A model generated the notes under the pieces. That model did no database searches. It worked only from the letters and a program-made list of their open reading frames with translations, and was not told where the DNA came from. A DNA stretch of 64,000 nt, taken from assembly GCF_030540765.1 (NCBI RefSeq), contig NZ_JAUOEL010000005.1, forward strand, positions 310,001 through 374,000, read 5' to 3'. Source of the stretch: Flavivirga jejuensis. Lineage in GTDB: Bacteria > Bacteroidota > Bacteroidia > Flavobacteriales > Flavobacteriaceae. Within the stretch, counting starts at the first letter, position 1; every line of letters starts with the position of its first letter. Shown piece by piece: positions 7,939 through 17,141 of this stretch. The position numbers and the translations under genes were made by a program.

Positions 7939-9204
7939 ATGGCGAAAAAAGACCCCTATGCAGCCTTACGAATTAAAGAGTTTAATATTTTTTTATTAGT
8001 CCGTTTTGTATTGGTATTCGGATGGTCTATGCAATTTATTGTGATTGAATGGCAGGTTTATAGCCTAACTAAAGACCCTCTTTCTCTTGGAATTATTGGT
8101 TTAATGGAAATAATTCCAGCATTTACCATGGCTTTATTTGCGGGACATATTGTAGACCAGAAAGAAAAACGAAACCTTTTAGCCTTATGTATTGCCGCGT
8201 TTTCGTTAATTAGTTTAGGGCTATTTTTATTAACCTGGGATACCATTGTTGAAGGTTGGGCAACCAGAACGATACTTTACTCTATTTATGGACTAGTATT
8301 TTTTGGAGGTTTTTTACGTTCTTTTTTCGGACCAACTATTTTTTCTTTAGTGGCTTTAATTGTTCCTAAAAAAATATACCCTAATGCTGCTACCTGGAAT
8401 AGTTCTACCTGGCAAATGGCTGGTGTTTTAGGGCCTGCATTTGGAGGGCTTTCTATTGGGTGGATAGGTGTGCATTGGTCGCTTTGCATTGTTTTTGGGT
8501 TAGTTTTATTGTCTTTAATTATTTTGTTTCAGATAAAGCGAAAACCTATTTTAAATCCTAAAATAGGAGAGCCTGTAATACAAAGCCTTAAGGAAGGGGT
8601 GCGATTTGTATTTAAAACGAAAGCTATTTTAGGCGCGATGACTTTAGATATGGTGGCTGTCTTATTTGGCGGTGCTATTGCCTTACTCCCTGTTTTTGCT
8701 CAAGATATTTTAGAAGTGGGAAGTGAAGGCTTTGGAGTACTTCGTGCAGCTCCTGCTGTTGGCGCTTTTTTAACCATGTTAGTAACAGCATATATACCAA
8801 TAAGTAAAAATGCTGGTATGAAATTACTAGCTGCTATTTTTGGTTTTGGGGTTTGTATTATAGTCTTTGGGTTGTCATCTATTTTCTGGGTTTCGCTACT
8901 GGCATTATTCTTTAGTGGGATGACAGATGGCGTTTCTATGGTAATTAGACAAACCATTTTGCAGATTAAAACACCAGATCATATGCGTGGGCGTGTTTCT
9001 TCTGTAAATTCTATGTTTGTAGGGTCTTCTAACGAGTTGGGTGCTTTTGAGAGTGGTATAACGGCAAAATATATGGGAGCTGTTGTAGCTGTTGTTTTTG
9101 GAGGCACGATGACATTGATAACTGTTGTAACTACTGGACTGGTATCGCCATCGTTTAGAAAGTTAGATCTAACTAAAGATATTGAGGCGCATGAGAAAGA
9201 ATAA
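7939..9204 (+). CDS. MFS transporter (enterobactin-exporter-like / MFS_3)
   Basis: The 421-residue protein is highly hydrophobic with 11 to 12 membrane segments. It has an MFS loop 2-3 signature (AGHIVDQKEKRNLL, near residues 69-82) and a long cytoplasmic middle loop, and resembles the EntS/MFS_3 branch of exporters. The substrate cannot be deduced. It follows the Fic gene by 6 bp, so the two may be cotranscribed, and it ends 31 bp before an unrelated hypothetical. Confidence 0.82.
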   Translation: MAKKDPYAALRIKEFNIFLLVRFVLVFGWSMQFIVIEWQVYSLTKDPLSLGIIGLMEIIPAFTMALFAGHIVDQKEKRNLLALCIAAFSLISLGLFLLTWDTIVEGWATRTILYSIYGLVFFGGFLRSFFGPTIFSLVALIVPKKIYPNAATWNSSTWQMAGVLGPAFGGLSIGWIGVHWSLCIVFGLVLLSLIILFQIKRKPILNPKIGEPVIQSLKEGVRFVFKTKAILGAMTLDMVAVLFGGAIALLPVFAQDILEVGSEGFGVLRAAPAVGAFLTMLVTAYIPISKNAGMKLLAAIFGFGVCIIVFGLSSIFWVSLLALFFSGMTDGVSMVIRQTILQIKTPDHMRGRVSSVNSMFVGSSNELGAFESGITAKYMGAVVAVVFGGTMTLITVVTTGLVSPSFRKLDLTKDIEAHEKE

Positions 9205-9235
9205 ATATTTGAGATTAATCTAATTACTGAAATTT

Positions 9236-9991
9236 ATGAGACAACTAAATTCATATGAACTTTTAGATAAGTTTAAAGATTACTCTCTTGATATTGAGTA
9301 TTGTGATTTTAGTGATTTAACATTAAAAATGAATCAGTTTTTTTTCTTTCTTTTAGATCAAGAAATTTCTTCTAGAATATTAGAGAGATTGTCAACAGAT
9401 TTTAAAGATTTAAAAGTTAAACTATTCTCTGATGATTGTATTAATTCTCCAAAAGGACAAAGAGAGGTAAAAGAGAAATTAGTGTCTAGAGAACTACAAG
9501 GAGCTTTCGGTTTTTTTACAATTCTAGAAAGATATAATCATTCGAATAAGTATTCAAATGATTATATTGATTTAGTTAGAGATTGGAATTATTATAAAAG
9601 AGGAGGCGATTATCATGATTTTAAGGTAGATTTTATCACATATTTTTTTAAGCCATTTACAGAATTATTTGAGTGGTATTTGAAAGAAAGCAAAGTTTTC
9701 AGCGATGAAGATTATTTTTCTTTTGACCAACAAGAAATAATAATTGAAAATATAAGTATTTTAAGAAATTCATTAGAAAGAATTGAGCTTAAATTGGATT
9801 TTACAGGTCAAATACTGGATAGCCATTTTGAAGACCTAGAAAAATTGGTAAAAAAGTTAAATAAAAAGAACTTGATAGAAATTATAAAAGGAAAGTTTGG
9901 AGATGAAGTTTTATCTAAATTAATTTCTCTTGAATCATTTACTAAATTAGTTGAGTCAATTACTGGAGAAAAATTTGATCTTTTAAACTAA
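9236..9991 (+). CDS. Hypothetical protein
   Basis: This 251-residue soluble protein is rich in Lys, Glu, Phe and Leu and looks mainly helical, with no signal peptide, membrane segment or recognised motif. The C-terminal 60 residues are a Lys-rich helical stretch. It is convergent with lpxH and the two overlap by 4 bp at their 3' ends. Codon use resembles its neighbours. I cannot assign a function. Confidence 0.6.
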   Translation: MRQLNSYELLDKFKDYSLDIEYCDFSDLTLKMNQFFFFLLDQEISSRILERLSTDFKDLKVKLFSDDCINSPKGQREVKEKLVSRELQGAFGFFTILERYNHSNKYSNDYIDLVRDWNYYKRGGDYHDFKVDFITYFFKPFTELFEWYLKESKVFSDEDYFSFDQQEIIIENISILRNSLERIELKLDFTGQILDSHFEDLEKLVKKLNKKNLIEIIKGKFGDEVLSKLISLESFTKLVESITGEKFDLLN

Positions 9992-10746
9992 TATTCCTTC
10001 AAGTCAAAATTTTCACCATCAAAAACACCATAAGTGTAATAACTTATCCAATCGCCTAGATTGATGTATTTAGAGTTGTCTTTAAGATCTATATTTAGTG
10101 GTAAATGACGATGTCCAAATACAAAATAATCGTGGTGTTTGTCTTCTAACTTTCGTTTACAATATTGTACCAACCACTCATTGTCTTCTCCTAAAAATTG
10201 GGCGTCTTCATCGCCAGAAATGAATTTGTTTTTTACTGATAAATATTGTGCCATTTTAACCCCTAAGTCTGGGTGTAACCATCTGAATAACCATTTACAA
10301 AATGAATTTGTAAATACCTTTTTCATGCGTTTGTAACCTTTATCTCCAGGACCTAAACCATCTCCATGACCAATAAAGAATGTTTTATTATTAAAGGTGA
10401 ATTCTTTTGGTTTGTGGTACACAGGAATATTGAGTTCTTCTTCAAAATAGCCATTCATCCATAAATCATGATTGCCCACAAAGTAATAAATTGGAATGCC
10501 CGAATCTGAGATCTCGGCTAGTTTACCTAGTGTTCTTGTAAAACCTTTTGGAACTACTTTTTTATAGTCCATCCAAAAGTCGAATAAATCACCTAGAAGA
10601 AAAATAGCCGCCGCATCTTGCTTTACTTCGTCTAACCAAGCAACAAACTTTTTTTCGCGAGGAAGCGATGCTTCTCTGGTTGGAGCTCCTAAATGATTAT
10701 CGGAGGCAAAGTATATTTTTTTTCCTTTTGGAATTTGAATTTGCAT
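9988..10746 (-). CDS. lpxH: UDP-2,3-diacylglucosamine diphosphatase (LpxH-type metallophosphoesterase)
   Basis: LpxH cleaves UDP-2,3-diacylglucosamine to lipid X in lipid A synthesis at the inner membrane. The calcineurin-like metal motifs are all present in order: FASDNHLG (D at about 16, H at about 18), LLGDLFDFW (about 46-54), VGNHDLW (about 94-100), GHGDGLG (about 128-134) and FGHRHLP near 214. The 252-residue length fits the flavobacterial LpxH-like enzymes. It is convergent with the hypothetical at 9236. Confidence 0.87.
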   Translation of the reverse strand: MQIQIPKGKKIYFASDNHLGAPTREASLPREKKFVAWLDEVKQDAAAIFLLGDLFDFWMDYKKVVPKGFTRTLGKLAEISDSGIPIYYFVGNHDLWMNGYFEEELNIPVYHKPKEFTFNNKTFFIGHGDGLGPGDKGYKRMKKVFTNSFCKWLFRWLHPDLGVKMAQYLSVKNKFISGDEDAQFLGEDNEWLVQYCKRKLEDKHHDYFVFGHRHLPLNIDLKDNSKYINLGDWISYYTYGVFDGENFDLKEY

Positions 10747-10904
10747 GCTGTAAATATAATATAAATTCCTGCCTTTCGTCTAGCTCAAAACAAACTCCAG
10801 TAGGAATCTCATTATTAATAAGTTTTAAATTTCAATTGATATTGGTTTGTTGATTTTAAGTTTTTTTGACACAAATTAGTACAAACTCTGAAGGCTGAAC
10901 ACAT

Positions 10905-10996
10905 CCCATTGCGGATTAGTGCGTTAGGGATTGAGCAATTGTTGGAGCTCCTCGCAGAGAGCGACTTGTGAAAACCCGACCTGAAAGGGAACGCCC
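10905..10996 (+). repeat. GC-rich interspersed-repeat-like intergenic element
   Basis: A stretch of about 90 bp stands out from the AT-rich flanks by its much higher GC content. It contains GCGTTAGGGATTGAG, TTGGAGCTCC, AGCGACTTGTG, AAACCCGACC and AAAGGGAACGCCC. GCGTT at 10921 can pair with AACGC at 10990, and CCC with GGG inside. I recall similar intergenic blocks in many Flavobacteriia, but cannot search here. It abuts the queD stop codon. It has no open reading frame of note. Confidence 0.4.
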
Positions 10997-11448
10997 TAAT
11001 TATTATCGGAAGCATACCATTCTGCAAAGGAAGTATCGGTTTCTTGAAGTTTTAAAGAGTGTAATGAAATGTGTTTTGGCAAACGTTTTTTTATTTTTTT
11101 TGAAAAATCGATAACCATCATTTCACTAGTGGGTTGGTAATCTACTAACAATACATTGTGTCCTCTATTTTCAAGCTCTCTGGCTAGTTCTACGTGTGGG
11201 GTGTTTTTATTAAATACAGTAGCATGATCGAATACGTTAACTATTTCTTCTTTTACGATTTTTTTTAGATCTCCAAAGTCGATAACCATCCCGAATTTGA
11301 CATTGGTATGGTCTGTAATAGGGCTTCCTATAACGGTTACAGATAGTTTATAACTGTGACCATGTACGTTTTTACACTTACCGTCGTACCCGTAAAGAGC
11401 GTGACCTGTTTCGAAAGAAAATTGCTTTGTGATGCGAATGTTGCTCAT
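10996..11448 (-). CDS. queD: 6-carboxytetrahydropterin synthase QueD
   Basis: QueD converts dihydroneopterin triphosphate to 6-carboxytetrahydropterin, an early step of queuosine and 7-deazaguanine synthesis. The three zinc-binding histidines are at H16 (ETGHAL), H29 and H31 (VHGHSYKL), and the catalytic Cys is in KCKNVHG (C25). The 150 residues fit the family. A 32-residue membrane peptide gene lies immediately upstream and shares one base with it (TAATG), so the two are translationally coupled. Confidence 0.92.
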   Translation of the reverse strand: MSNIRITKQFSFETGHALYGYDGKCKNVHGHSYKLSVTVIGSPITDHTNVKFGMVIDFGDLKKIVKEEIVNVFDHATVFNKNTPHVELARELENRGHNVLLVDYQPTSEMMVIDFSKKIKKRLPKHISLHSLKLQETDTSFAEWYASDNN

Positions 11449-11546
11449 TATCTTCTTTTTCTTCTATTTACTAGGTAAACAATTATTAAAACTAAAGCTA
11501 GTAACAGAAATAACCCGTTTCCGCTTATAAATGACATGATATCCAT
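11448..11546 (-). CDS. 32-residue single-pass membrane peptide
   Basis: A short ORF on the reverse strand starts at ATG 11546 and its TAA overlaps the queD ATG by one base. The product starts MDIMSFISGN, has one hydrophobic segment (about 11-26) and ends in a basic tail NRRKRR. The clean membrane-plus-basic-tail pattern and the tight coupling with queD suggest a real small protein. Its role is unknown. It is shorter than most annotation cut-offs. Confidence 0.5.
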   Translation of the reverse strand: MDIMSFISGNGLFLLLALVLIIVYLVNRRKRR

Positions 11547-11555
11547 AATTATTCT

Positions 11556-11726
11556 TTATTGGTTCTTCTTTTTATTATATCTATAAATTGAATATGCAAG
11601 CAACACGAGGACAACAAATGGTAACATTGAACCAATAAAAACGCCTATTTCGTAGCCTTTATCGGGAGCGTTTTGTATTTTATCTTCTATATTAATTTGT
11701 TGAAGAAAGGGCGTTAGTAATAGCAT
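11556..11726 (-). CDS. 56-residue single-pass membrane protein
   Basis: From the ATG at 11726 the product is 56 residues: a short N-terminus, a polar stretch (EDKIQNAPDKGYE), then one transmembrane segment (about 28-48) and a basic tail YNKKKNQ. A longer frame reaching 11828 overlaps the MATE gene and is unlikely. It lies 9 bp upstream of the 32-residue peptide gene and has a similar TM-plus-basic-tail design, so the two may act together. Function unknown. Confidence 0.5.
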   Translation of the reverse strand: MLLLTPFLQQINIEDKIQNAPDKGYEIGVFIGSMLPFVVLVLLAYSIYRYNKKKNQ

Positions 11727-11752
11727 ACTTGTTTTTATACTGTATGGCAAAG

Positions 11753-13087
11753 TTAATTGTTTTGAGCAAGAGGAATAAATATTTTCCTGAATTTTATAAT
11801 TAGTGGGAAGCCTCTGGCAAGAATCCAAAATGTTAATGCTATAAAAATGGCATATAGTTTATAACCGAGATAGTCTAACCAAAATAAAATAGGGATAAAG
11901 ACTAAAAACGTCGCTGTTAATAAGATATTTCGCAAAATTTTCATTCTGCCCAAGCCTTTAAAGATGCCATCGAAAATAAATGCTAATGCACATAAAGGTT
12001 GCATGGCTAAAACGATCCAAAATACGTTGTAAAACTCTTTGAGAACTTCGGGATCGTTAGTGAATATGGTTCCTAAAGGGTAGTATAGTAAACCACCTGC
12101 AATGGCTATTGTGATTCCGATAATTATGCCGTATTTAATTAGTGTATTACTTAGGTGTATAAGTGTTTTATATTGTTTTGCTCCTAACAATTTACCAGAA
12201 AGTATATTTCCTGCACTGGAATAACCATCTACTATAAAGGCTCCAAGAAACCACAAGTTAATGGCAATGGTATAGGCTGCTATATATGCTGCGCCATAAC
12301 TTGTAGCAAAGGCACTGGCGTAATAGAGGGTGACGTTTAGTGCAATGGTTCTAACAAAAAGATTAAAAATCATTAATGCAAAGCGATTGATTTCTTTATT
12401 AAAAGGAAAGCTTATTTTTAAAGGTATCGAGGTTTTTTTAAGCAAATAATACGTAGAAAGAATAGCCATTATTAATTGTGCAATAACGCTGGCATAGGCT
12501 GCTCCTTTTATATTCATAGCAGGAATATAATTTGAAATACCATACACTAGAATAAAGTCTAATATAATATTAACTAAGGCTCCTATAATGGCAATAATCA
12601 TAGGGTAATAGGTGTTTTGTAATCCTCGAAAAGCACCAAAAACAGCTATGGTGAATAAGGTGAATGGAAATCCGAAAACACGGATTTTATAATAATCAAC
12701 ACTATATTCTAAAATTAGGTCTGTGGCATTGTATAGTTTAAAAATGTTTTGGGCAAAAGGATAGGTGCTTATTATAATAAAAACACTTAAAGATGTTATA
12801 ATGAAAATAGCTTGTGCTGGTAGGTTTTTTATTTTATCGAGTTGATTGGCTCCAACATATTGCGATACGATAGATGATATAGCACTTCGTGTTTGTCCTA
12901 ATACCCAAATTAGCATAGATAAAAAGGTAGTAACAATACCAACTGCTGCTAGAGATTCGGTGGCATTTAGGTCTATGTTCCCAACTATGGCAGCATCGGT
13001 TAATGATAGAATGGGCTCTGATATACCAGAAATTAGTGCTGGTATGGCTAATTTGTTTATATGTTTTAGGTTAATGTTTGTACTCAC
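11753..13087 (-). CDS. MATE family efflux transporter (DinF-like)
   Basis: The protein has twelve predicted transmembrane segments and the MATE signature region near the N-terminus (ALISGISEPILSLTDAAIVG, an antiporter core). MATE pumps export drugs or metabolites using Na+ or H+ gradients. I place the start at GTG 13087, which overlaps the stop of the upstream GNAT gene (GTGA, 4 bp); the TTG at 13105 is less likely. This overlap means it is cotranscribed with the acetyltransferase. The substrate is unknown. Confidence 0.87.
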   Translation of the reverse strand: MSTNINLKHINKLAIPALISGISEPILSLTDAAIVGNIDLNATESLAAVGIVTTFLSMLIWVLGQTRSAISSIVSQYVGANQLDKIKNLPAQAIFIITSLSVFIIISTYPFAQNIFKLYNATDLILEYSVDYYKIRVFGFPFTLFTIAVFGAFRGLQNTYYPMIIAIIGALVNIILDFILVYGISNYIPAMNIKGAAYASVIAQLIMAILSTYYLLKKTSIPLKISFPFNKEINRFALMIFNLFVRTIALNVTLYYASAFATSYGAAYIAAYTIAINLWFLGAFIVDGYSSAGNILSGKLLGAKQYKTLIHLSNTLIKYGIIIGITIAIAGGLLYYPLGTIFTNDPEVLKEFYNVFWIVLAMQPLCALAFIFDGIFKGLGRMKILRNILLTATFLVFIPILFWLDYLGYKLYAIFIALTFWILARGFPLIIKFRKIFIPLAQNN

Positions 13088-13584
13088 AGTATTAATTCGT
13101 AACAATAAAAAGGGTGTTTGCTTTGCTTAGGGAAATAAATGTTTCCTAAACGTTTATATCCGCGATGTTCATAAAATTTTTGATTTCTACTATTTTGAGA
13201 AAAGGTATCTAATCTTACCGAAATACAGTTGCTTTTTAGAGCAAATGTTTCTGCAAAATCCATTAGTTTTTGTGCATATCCTTTTCCTTGATGTGTTGGA
13301 TGTATTGCTAGCCTATGAATATAAATGTTGTTTGTGTTTTCTGTTAACCAGGATATTGGAATATATTCCTCATCCATAAAAGTAGAAATGGTTATACAAC
13401 CCATTATAACATTCTTTATTTCTAAAATGTATAATTCGCTACGTTCTGCATCTTTTAAAAAAGCTTCTTTATTTGGGTAATATTCATTCCATTGATGAAT
13501 ATTTTGCTGTATCATATTTACAGCACAGGCTTTGGTAATTTCTATAATATTACTAATATCGGAACGTGTTCCTTTACGAATCAT
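13084..13584 (-). CDS. GNAT family N-acetyltransferase
   Basis: This 166-residue protein has the GNAT fold signature: the acetyl-CoA loop HPTHQGKGYAQKLM (about 110-123) after strand LAI, and a C-terminal FYEHRGYKRLG element. It probably acetylates a small amine or a protein N-terminus, but the substrate is not evident. It overlaps the MATE gene by 4 bp, so drug or metabolite acetylation coupled to export is conceivable (inference). It is divergent from the universal stress protein gene. Confidence 0.85.
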   Translation of the reverse strand: MIRKGTRSDISNIIEITKACAVNMIQQNIHQWNEYYPNKEAFLKDAERSELYILEIKNVIMGCITISTFMDEEYIPISWLTENTNNIYIHRLAIHPTHQGKGYAQKLMDFAETFALKSNCISVRLDTFSQNSRNQKFYEHRGYKRLGNIYFPKQSKHPFYCYELIL

Positions 13585-13644
13585 TTAAATGTTTATTTTT
13601 GCATAAATATCGTTAAAAATTTAGTCAGTAAACCACTATTTATT

Positions 13645-14439
13645 ATGAAGAATATTTTAGTTCCTGTTGGATCATCTAAAAATGCTTTAAGCCACTTGCA
13701 ATATGCTGTAGATTTTGCTGAGACTTTTGGGGCAAGACTTTTTATTGTACAGGTATATAATGTATATACCAAAGCAGGAACCATGATTAAAATAGATGAT
13801 ATAATTGAACGAGAAAGTAAAGCTTTTTTAAAAGATTTAGTTTCTAAAATTGATACTAAAAATGTTGAGGTTGTTATAAAGACTTTAAAAGGAAAACTGA
13901 TTGACACTCTTGAACTAGCAAGTAGAAAAGCCGATATTGATTTAATTTTGGTTGAGCCTAGAACTAATTCTATTAGAAAAGAAGTGTTTTTAGGTAAAAC
14001 CTCTGGAAAAATTATTAAGCAAACAGAGATACCTGCATTAATTGTGCCTGAAGGGTACGTGTTTAAACCATTAAAGAATATCTTATTTGCTGTTAAGTCT
14101 GCGATAATAAAAAAGAATGATGCATTAAATCCGTTATTAAGTTTTAAAAACAATTTTAAGGCTACAATAAATATGTTATTGGTAAAAACACCTTATTATA
14201 ATGAGGGCGATTTTGTTGTGGATAAAAAGTTATTAGATACGGTACATAATATCACCAAAACAGAAAATGCTACTACTTTTCAAGGGGTATTACAGCATTT
14301 ACAATCTTATAATCCAGATATGCTTTGTGTGGTTAGGCGTAAAAGAGGGTTTTTTATTAAAAAATGGGAAAAGAATGTTATTTTGAAAAAAGATTTCTCT
14401 AGTTTAATACCTGTTTTAGTTTTAAGAGGGTTAAAATAA
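13645..14439 (+). CDS. Universal stress protein (UspA family, tandem domain)
   Basis: The protein starts MKNILVPVGSSKNAL, the usual first strand and loop of Usp domains, and has GKTSGKIIKQTEIPALIVP near 115-133, which matches the ATP-binding G-x2-G-x9-S/T motif partly. A second, more divergent Usp-like half occupies the C-terminal 120 residues without a clear ATP motif. I use the ATG at 13645; frames extending upstream run into the divergent GNAT promoter. Usp proteins act in stress adaptation. Confidence 0.82.
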   Translation: MKNILVPVGSSKNALSHLQYAVDFAETFGARLFIVQVYNVYTKAGTMIKIDDIIERESKAFLKDLVSKIDTKNVEVVIKTLKGKLIDTLELASRKADIDLILVEPRTNSIRKEVFLGKTSGKIIKQTEIPALIVPEGYVFKPLKNILFAVKSAIIKKNDALNPLLSFKNNFKATINMLLVKTPYYNEGDFVVDKKLLDTVHNITKTENATTFQGVLQHLQSYNPDMLCVVRRKRGFFIKKWEKNVILKKDFSSLIPVLVLRGLK

Positions 14440-14482
14440 TTATTATACGGATTGTATTTACTTTTTAAACTTTGAATTGAGC

Positions 14483-14686
14483 CTAAGAACTAAGCATTTC
14501 TTTTTTGTCTGATTCGTTATTGTAATTTATGCTTACTCTAAAGTCTAAGTTGTTCTTCATTAGTCGGCTATACATTAATTGGTTTAAAATAACATCCCCT
14601 TTAGGGTTGTATATCGTAAATTCATAAGTATGAAAATCGAGTCCGTCAACTTGTGTGATTTTCGTTGCCGATGAGTCAGATTTTAT
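14483..14686 (-). pseudogene. 3' fragment of a lost hypothetical gene
   Basis: The reverse strand has an open stretch of about 67 codons ending in TAG at 14483 with protein-like sequence (QVDGLDFHTYEFTIYNPKG, then NQLMYSRLMKNN). A stop codon lies just upstream in frame and no credible start precedes the conserved-looking part. It appears to be the C-terminal end of a decayed gene. The rest of the 14440-14846 interval shows nothing else I can name. Confidence 0.4.
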
Positions 14687-14846
14687 GCCTTAGCTCACCC
14701 TAAGGTCTGCTCTTAGCGATTATTTTTGAGCCTTTAAAACTTTATAAAAAGCTATTTCTGCTCCAATATTTGTGGGTGCATCTAGCTGGCAGGTTTCGCG
14801 AATTCACACGAATTCAGTTTTACAATGCTTTTTCTTTTGGAATGGT

Positions 14847-15365
14847 TTAGTTACAATTAGATTGTGTCATTTTATTTTTCCATTGAATCCAATATTCTTG
14901 TAGTCCTTCAGGCGTAGTTTTTAAATCACTTATATCTAAAGACTCTCCTTCCATTAAAACTTTACTTAGTTCTGCTTTTCTTCTAGATAAAGCAGGTTTA
15001 TGATTCCATCCACCAACATGGTCAAATGAGGTATAGGCATCACATGTTTCTTTAACAGATATAAACGGGATTGATAATTTGTAAATTACAGTACCAGACC
15101 CCATGCCTTTGGTAGTCATAGTAATATTTGAAAAATCTACTTTAGAGTATTCACCTTTTTTATAAAGTTCTTTTAGTTTATCACCAACTGCACTTGACAT
15201 TTTATTTGAAAATTGATGGGCTATATCTGAGCCGTCAATAAATTCAGGTCCTTTATAAAATCCTTCGCAACCATTTTTGGTGCAAGTTATTTTGGTTTTG
15301 TCTTTAGATTGAGCTAAAGCCGAAAAAGAAGTAGTTATCATTAAAATGGCTAGTATTTGCTTCAT
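14847..15365 (-). CDS. Secreted hypothetical protein
   Basis: This 172-residue protein begins with a clear Sec signal peptide (MKQILAILMITTSFSALAQ, cleavage after about residue 19). The mature part holds four cysteines (two in TCTKNGCEG, one near 110 and one at the C-terminus), which could form disulfides in the periplasm. I do not recognise a domain. Its ATG overlaps the stop of the upstream gene by 4 bp, so the two form an operon. Confidence 0.6.
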   Translation of the reverse strand: MKQILAILMITTSFSALAQSKDKTKITCTKNGCEGFYKGPEFIDGSDIAHQFSNKMSSAVGDKLKELYKKGEYSKVDFSNITMTTKGMGSGTVIYKLSIPFISVKETCDAYTSFDHVGGWNHKPALSRRKAELSKVLMEGESLDISDLKTTPEGLQEYWIQWKNKMTQSNCN

Positions 15366-16168
15366 TTTACATTAATTAATGTTTTGTTTAATTCGATTTT
15401 TAATAGTCCCCATTGTTTTAATCTACCCAAACTCATTAATCCAAAATGTTTTATGCTTGAATCAATTTCATTGAAGCAAAGAGTTATTTCTTCTAGAGAA
15501 AATTTCTTTTTTGACAGGCTCATAGCATAAAAATATTTCTCAGGTTCTCGTTCTTTTAAAAAAGCTAGATTATTAAAATGCTTTGGAGAAACCATATTAA
15601 TGATTTTCATTTTTAAATAGTTTTCCAAATCGTGAGATAACAACTTTTCTAAATATGGAATTATGTAATCAATTTTTCCATTCTCTAAAAGAGTGGCTAA
15701 GTAGGGACTTTGTCTCTTCTCCAAAAATTTATCTAATAGTTTTTGCTTTAAATCATCACTCCAAATTTTATCACAAATCGATAATGCAATTGTGTTTTCG
15801 TAATAATATTTAGAATAAAAATAGGTGTTAAAAAAATCTTGATAATGATTTTTAGATAATCTATTTAGAAGAGAAAATTGTAAATTTTTTATTCTTTGTC
15901 TGGTGTGATAATTAGCATTTTTTAATCTTAATAATAATTTTTCATATTGTAGTTCTGGTTTATCAACGATTTCTAAACGTTTTATAATATTTGATTCTAT
16001 GGATTTTTTTAGTTCTGAATCTTCTTTTTTTAGATAAAACGTAATTAGTTGATTTAAATCGATTGTATTTAATATACTATGGATATAGATATCATGTAGA
16101 CCTCCAAAGAAATCTTTTTTTTTCTCTATTAATAATTCAATGTATTTAATTTTTTCTTTCATCTCCAA
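15362..16168 (-). CDS. Hypothetical helical protein
   Basis: This 268-residue protein has no signal peptide and looks entirely helical, with repeated units of about 35 residues rich in Leu, Lys and Tyr. This is compatible with a HEAT- or armadillo-like solenoid, but no repeat consensus is strong enough to claim it. It starts 21 bp after the NucS-like gene and overlaps the following secreted protein gene by 4 bp. Function unknown. Confidence 0.55.
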   Translation of the reverse strand: MEMKEKIKYIELLIEKKKDFFGGLHDIYIHSILNTIDLNQLITFYLKKEDSELKKSIESNIIKRLEIVDKPELQYEKLLLRLKNANYHTRQRIKNLQFSLLNRLSKNHYQDFFNTYFYSKYYYENTIALSICDKIWSDDLKQKLLDKFLEKRQSPYLATLLENGKIDYIIPYLEKLLSHDLENYLKMKIINMVSPKHFNNLAFLKEREPEKYFYAMSLSKKKFSLEEITLCFNEIDSSIKHFGLMSLGRLKQWGLLKIELNKTLINVK

Positions 16169-16189
16169 TATTAGCTAATGGTTTACATT

Positions 16190-17068
16190 TTATAAATCCG
16201 ATAATTTAGTGTTATTCTCAATTAGCAGCCATTCAGTCCATTGCCAATATGGGAAGTGAGGGTTTAAATCAAGTCCATTATCTAAGATTAGTTTTTTACG
16301 TAATCCACTAAACGAATATGTTTCACCTGTATCATCCAATTTTAAACACTTACTACCTTTTCTATAAATAGTAGCTATTTTTTCAATACTCTTTTCGTTC
16401 AAAGGAATGTAATTTACTTTTTGTCCAACTTTAATTTTCTCTTCTTGAAAAAGCTTGGTAATGTATCTACCTTTTCTTTTCTTACCAGTATCTTTAGGTG
16501 AATCCGATTCTGTAACAAGAAAGTTTCTTGCAATGAACTCACTATCTTCATCTTGAAAATAGTTAAATGTCAAAACATTAATTTGAAGTCCGTTGCTAGC
16601 AAGATATTTACATATTCTTTCTGTAATTAAATCTATTGAAGAACCAACAATGTAAATTTTCTGATTTTCGTTAATTTCTATGTCCTCTTCATAGTCATCA
16701 AATTTTTCAGACATTAATTCAGATACGGATTTATCTATTCCATTTTTTGTGAGTATGTCATTAATTGCATCTTCATCAAGAGTATTAATCCAAGAAGCAT
16801 AGTCTAAAGCTTGTGCTGTTACTTTTCTTGTAGTTAGACCTCTTTTTAGTTCTAAAACTATTAAATCTCCATTTTCATCTATTGCTAGTAAATCAATTTC
16901 CTTACCATGGTCGGTTTTAATTTTAGAACCAATTAGAATGGCATCTGGAAGCACAATTGAAATATCATTTTCTATCCACTTATGAATTCTGTCTTCGTAG
17001 TCTAAATTGTTTGAATTTATTTCTACTAATTTATTATTATCAACTTTCCAGAGTTTTGTTTTCTCCAT
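16190..17068 (-). CDS. NucS-like (DUF91) PD-(D/E)xK nuclease-fold protein
   Basis: The N-terminal 110 residues carry the PD-(D/E)xK core: E25, then GKEIDLLAID with D59, and LIVLELKRG with E73 and K75. This spacing is typical of the NucS C-terminal nuclease domain, which cleaves mismatched or branched DNA. The C-terminal 170 residues are not recognised and may bind DNA or a partner. It heads a three-gene run with the helical protein and the secreted protein. A role in restriction or repair is possible but not shown. Confidence 0.65.
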   Translation of the reverse strand: MEKTKLWKVDNNKLVEINSNNLDYEDRIHKWIENDISIVLPDAILIGSKIKTDHGKEIDLLAIDENGDLIVLELKRGLTTRKVTAQALDYASWINTLDEDAINDILTKNGIDKSVSELMSEKFDDYEEDIEINENQKIYIVGSSIDLITERICKYLASNGLQINVLTFNYFQDEDSEFIARNFLVTESDSPKDTGKKRKGRYITKLFQEEKIKVGQKVNYIPLNEKSIEKIATIYRKGSKCLKLDDTGETYSFSGLRKKLILDNGLDLNPHFPYWQWTEWLLIENNTKLSDL

Positions 17069-17141
17069 TTTGTTTAATTTATTTCTCCTAAAATATGATT
17101 ACAGTTTATGGCCATTTTAACTTAGCTCTTGCCAACGTAGG

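Noticed and set aside
13492-13644. Upstream extension of the universal stress protein
   Set aside because: The frame overlaps the divergent GNAT gene start, and the Usp domain begins exactly at the ATG at 13645.
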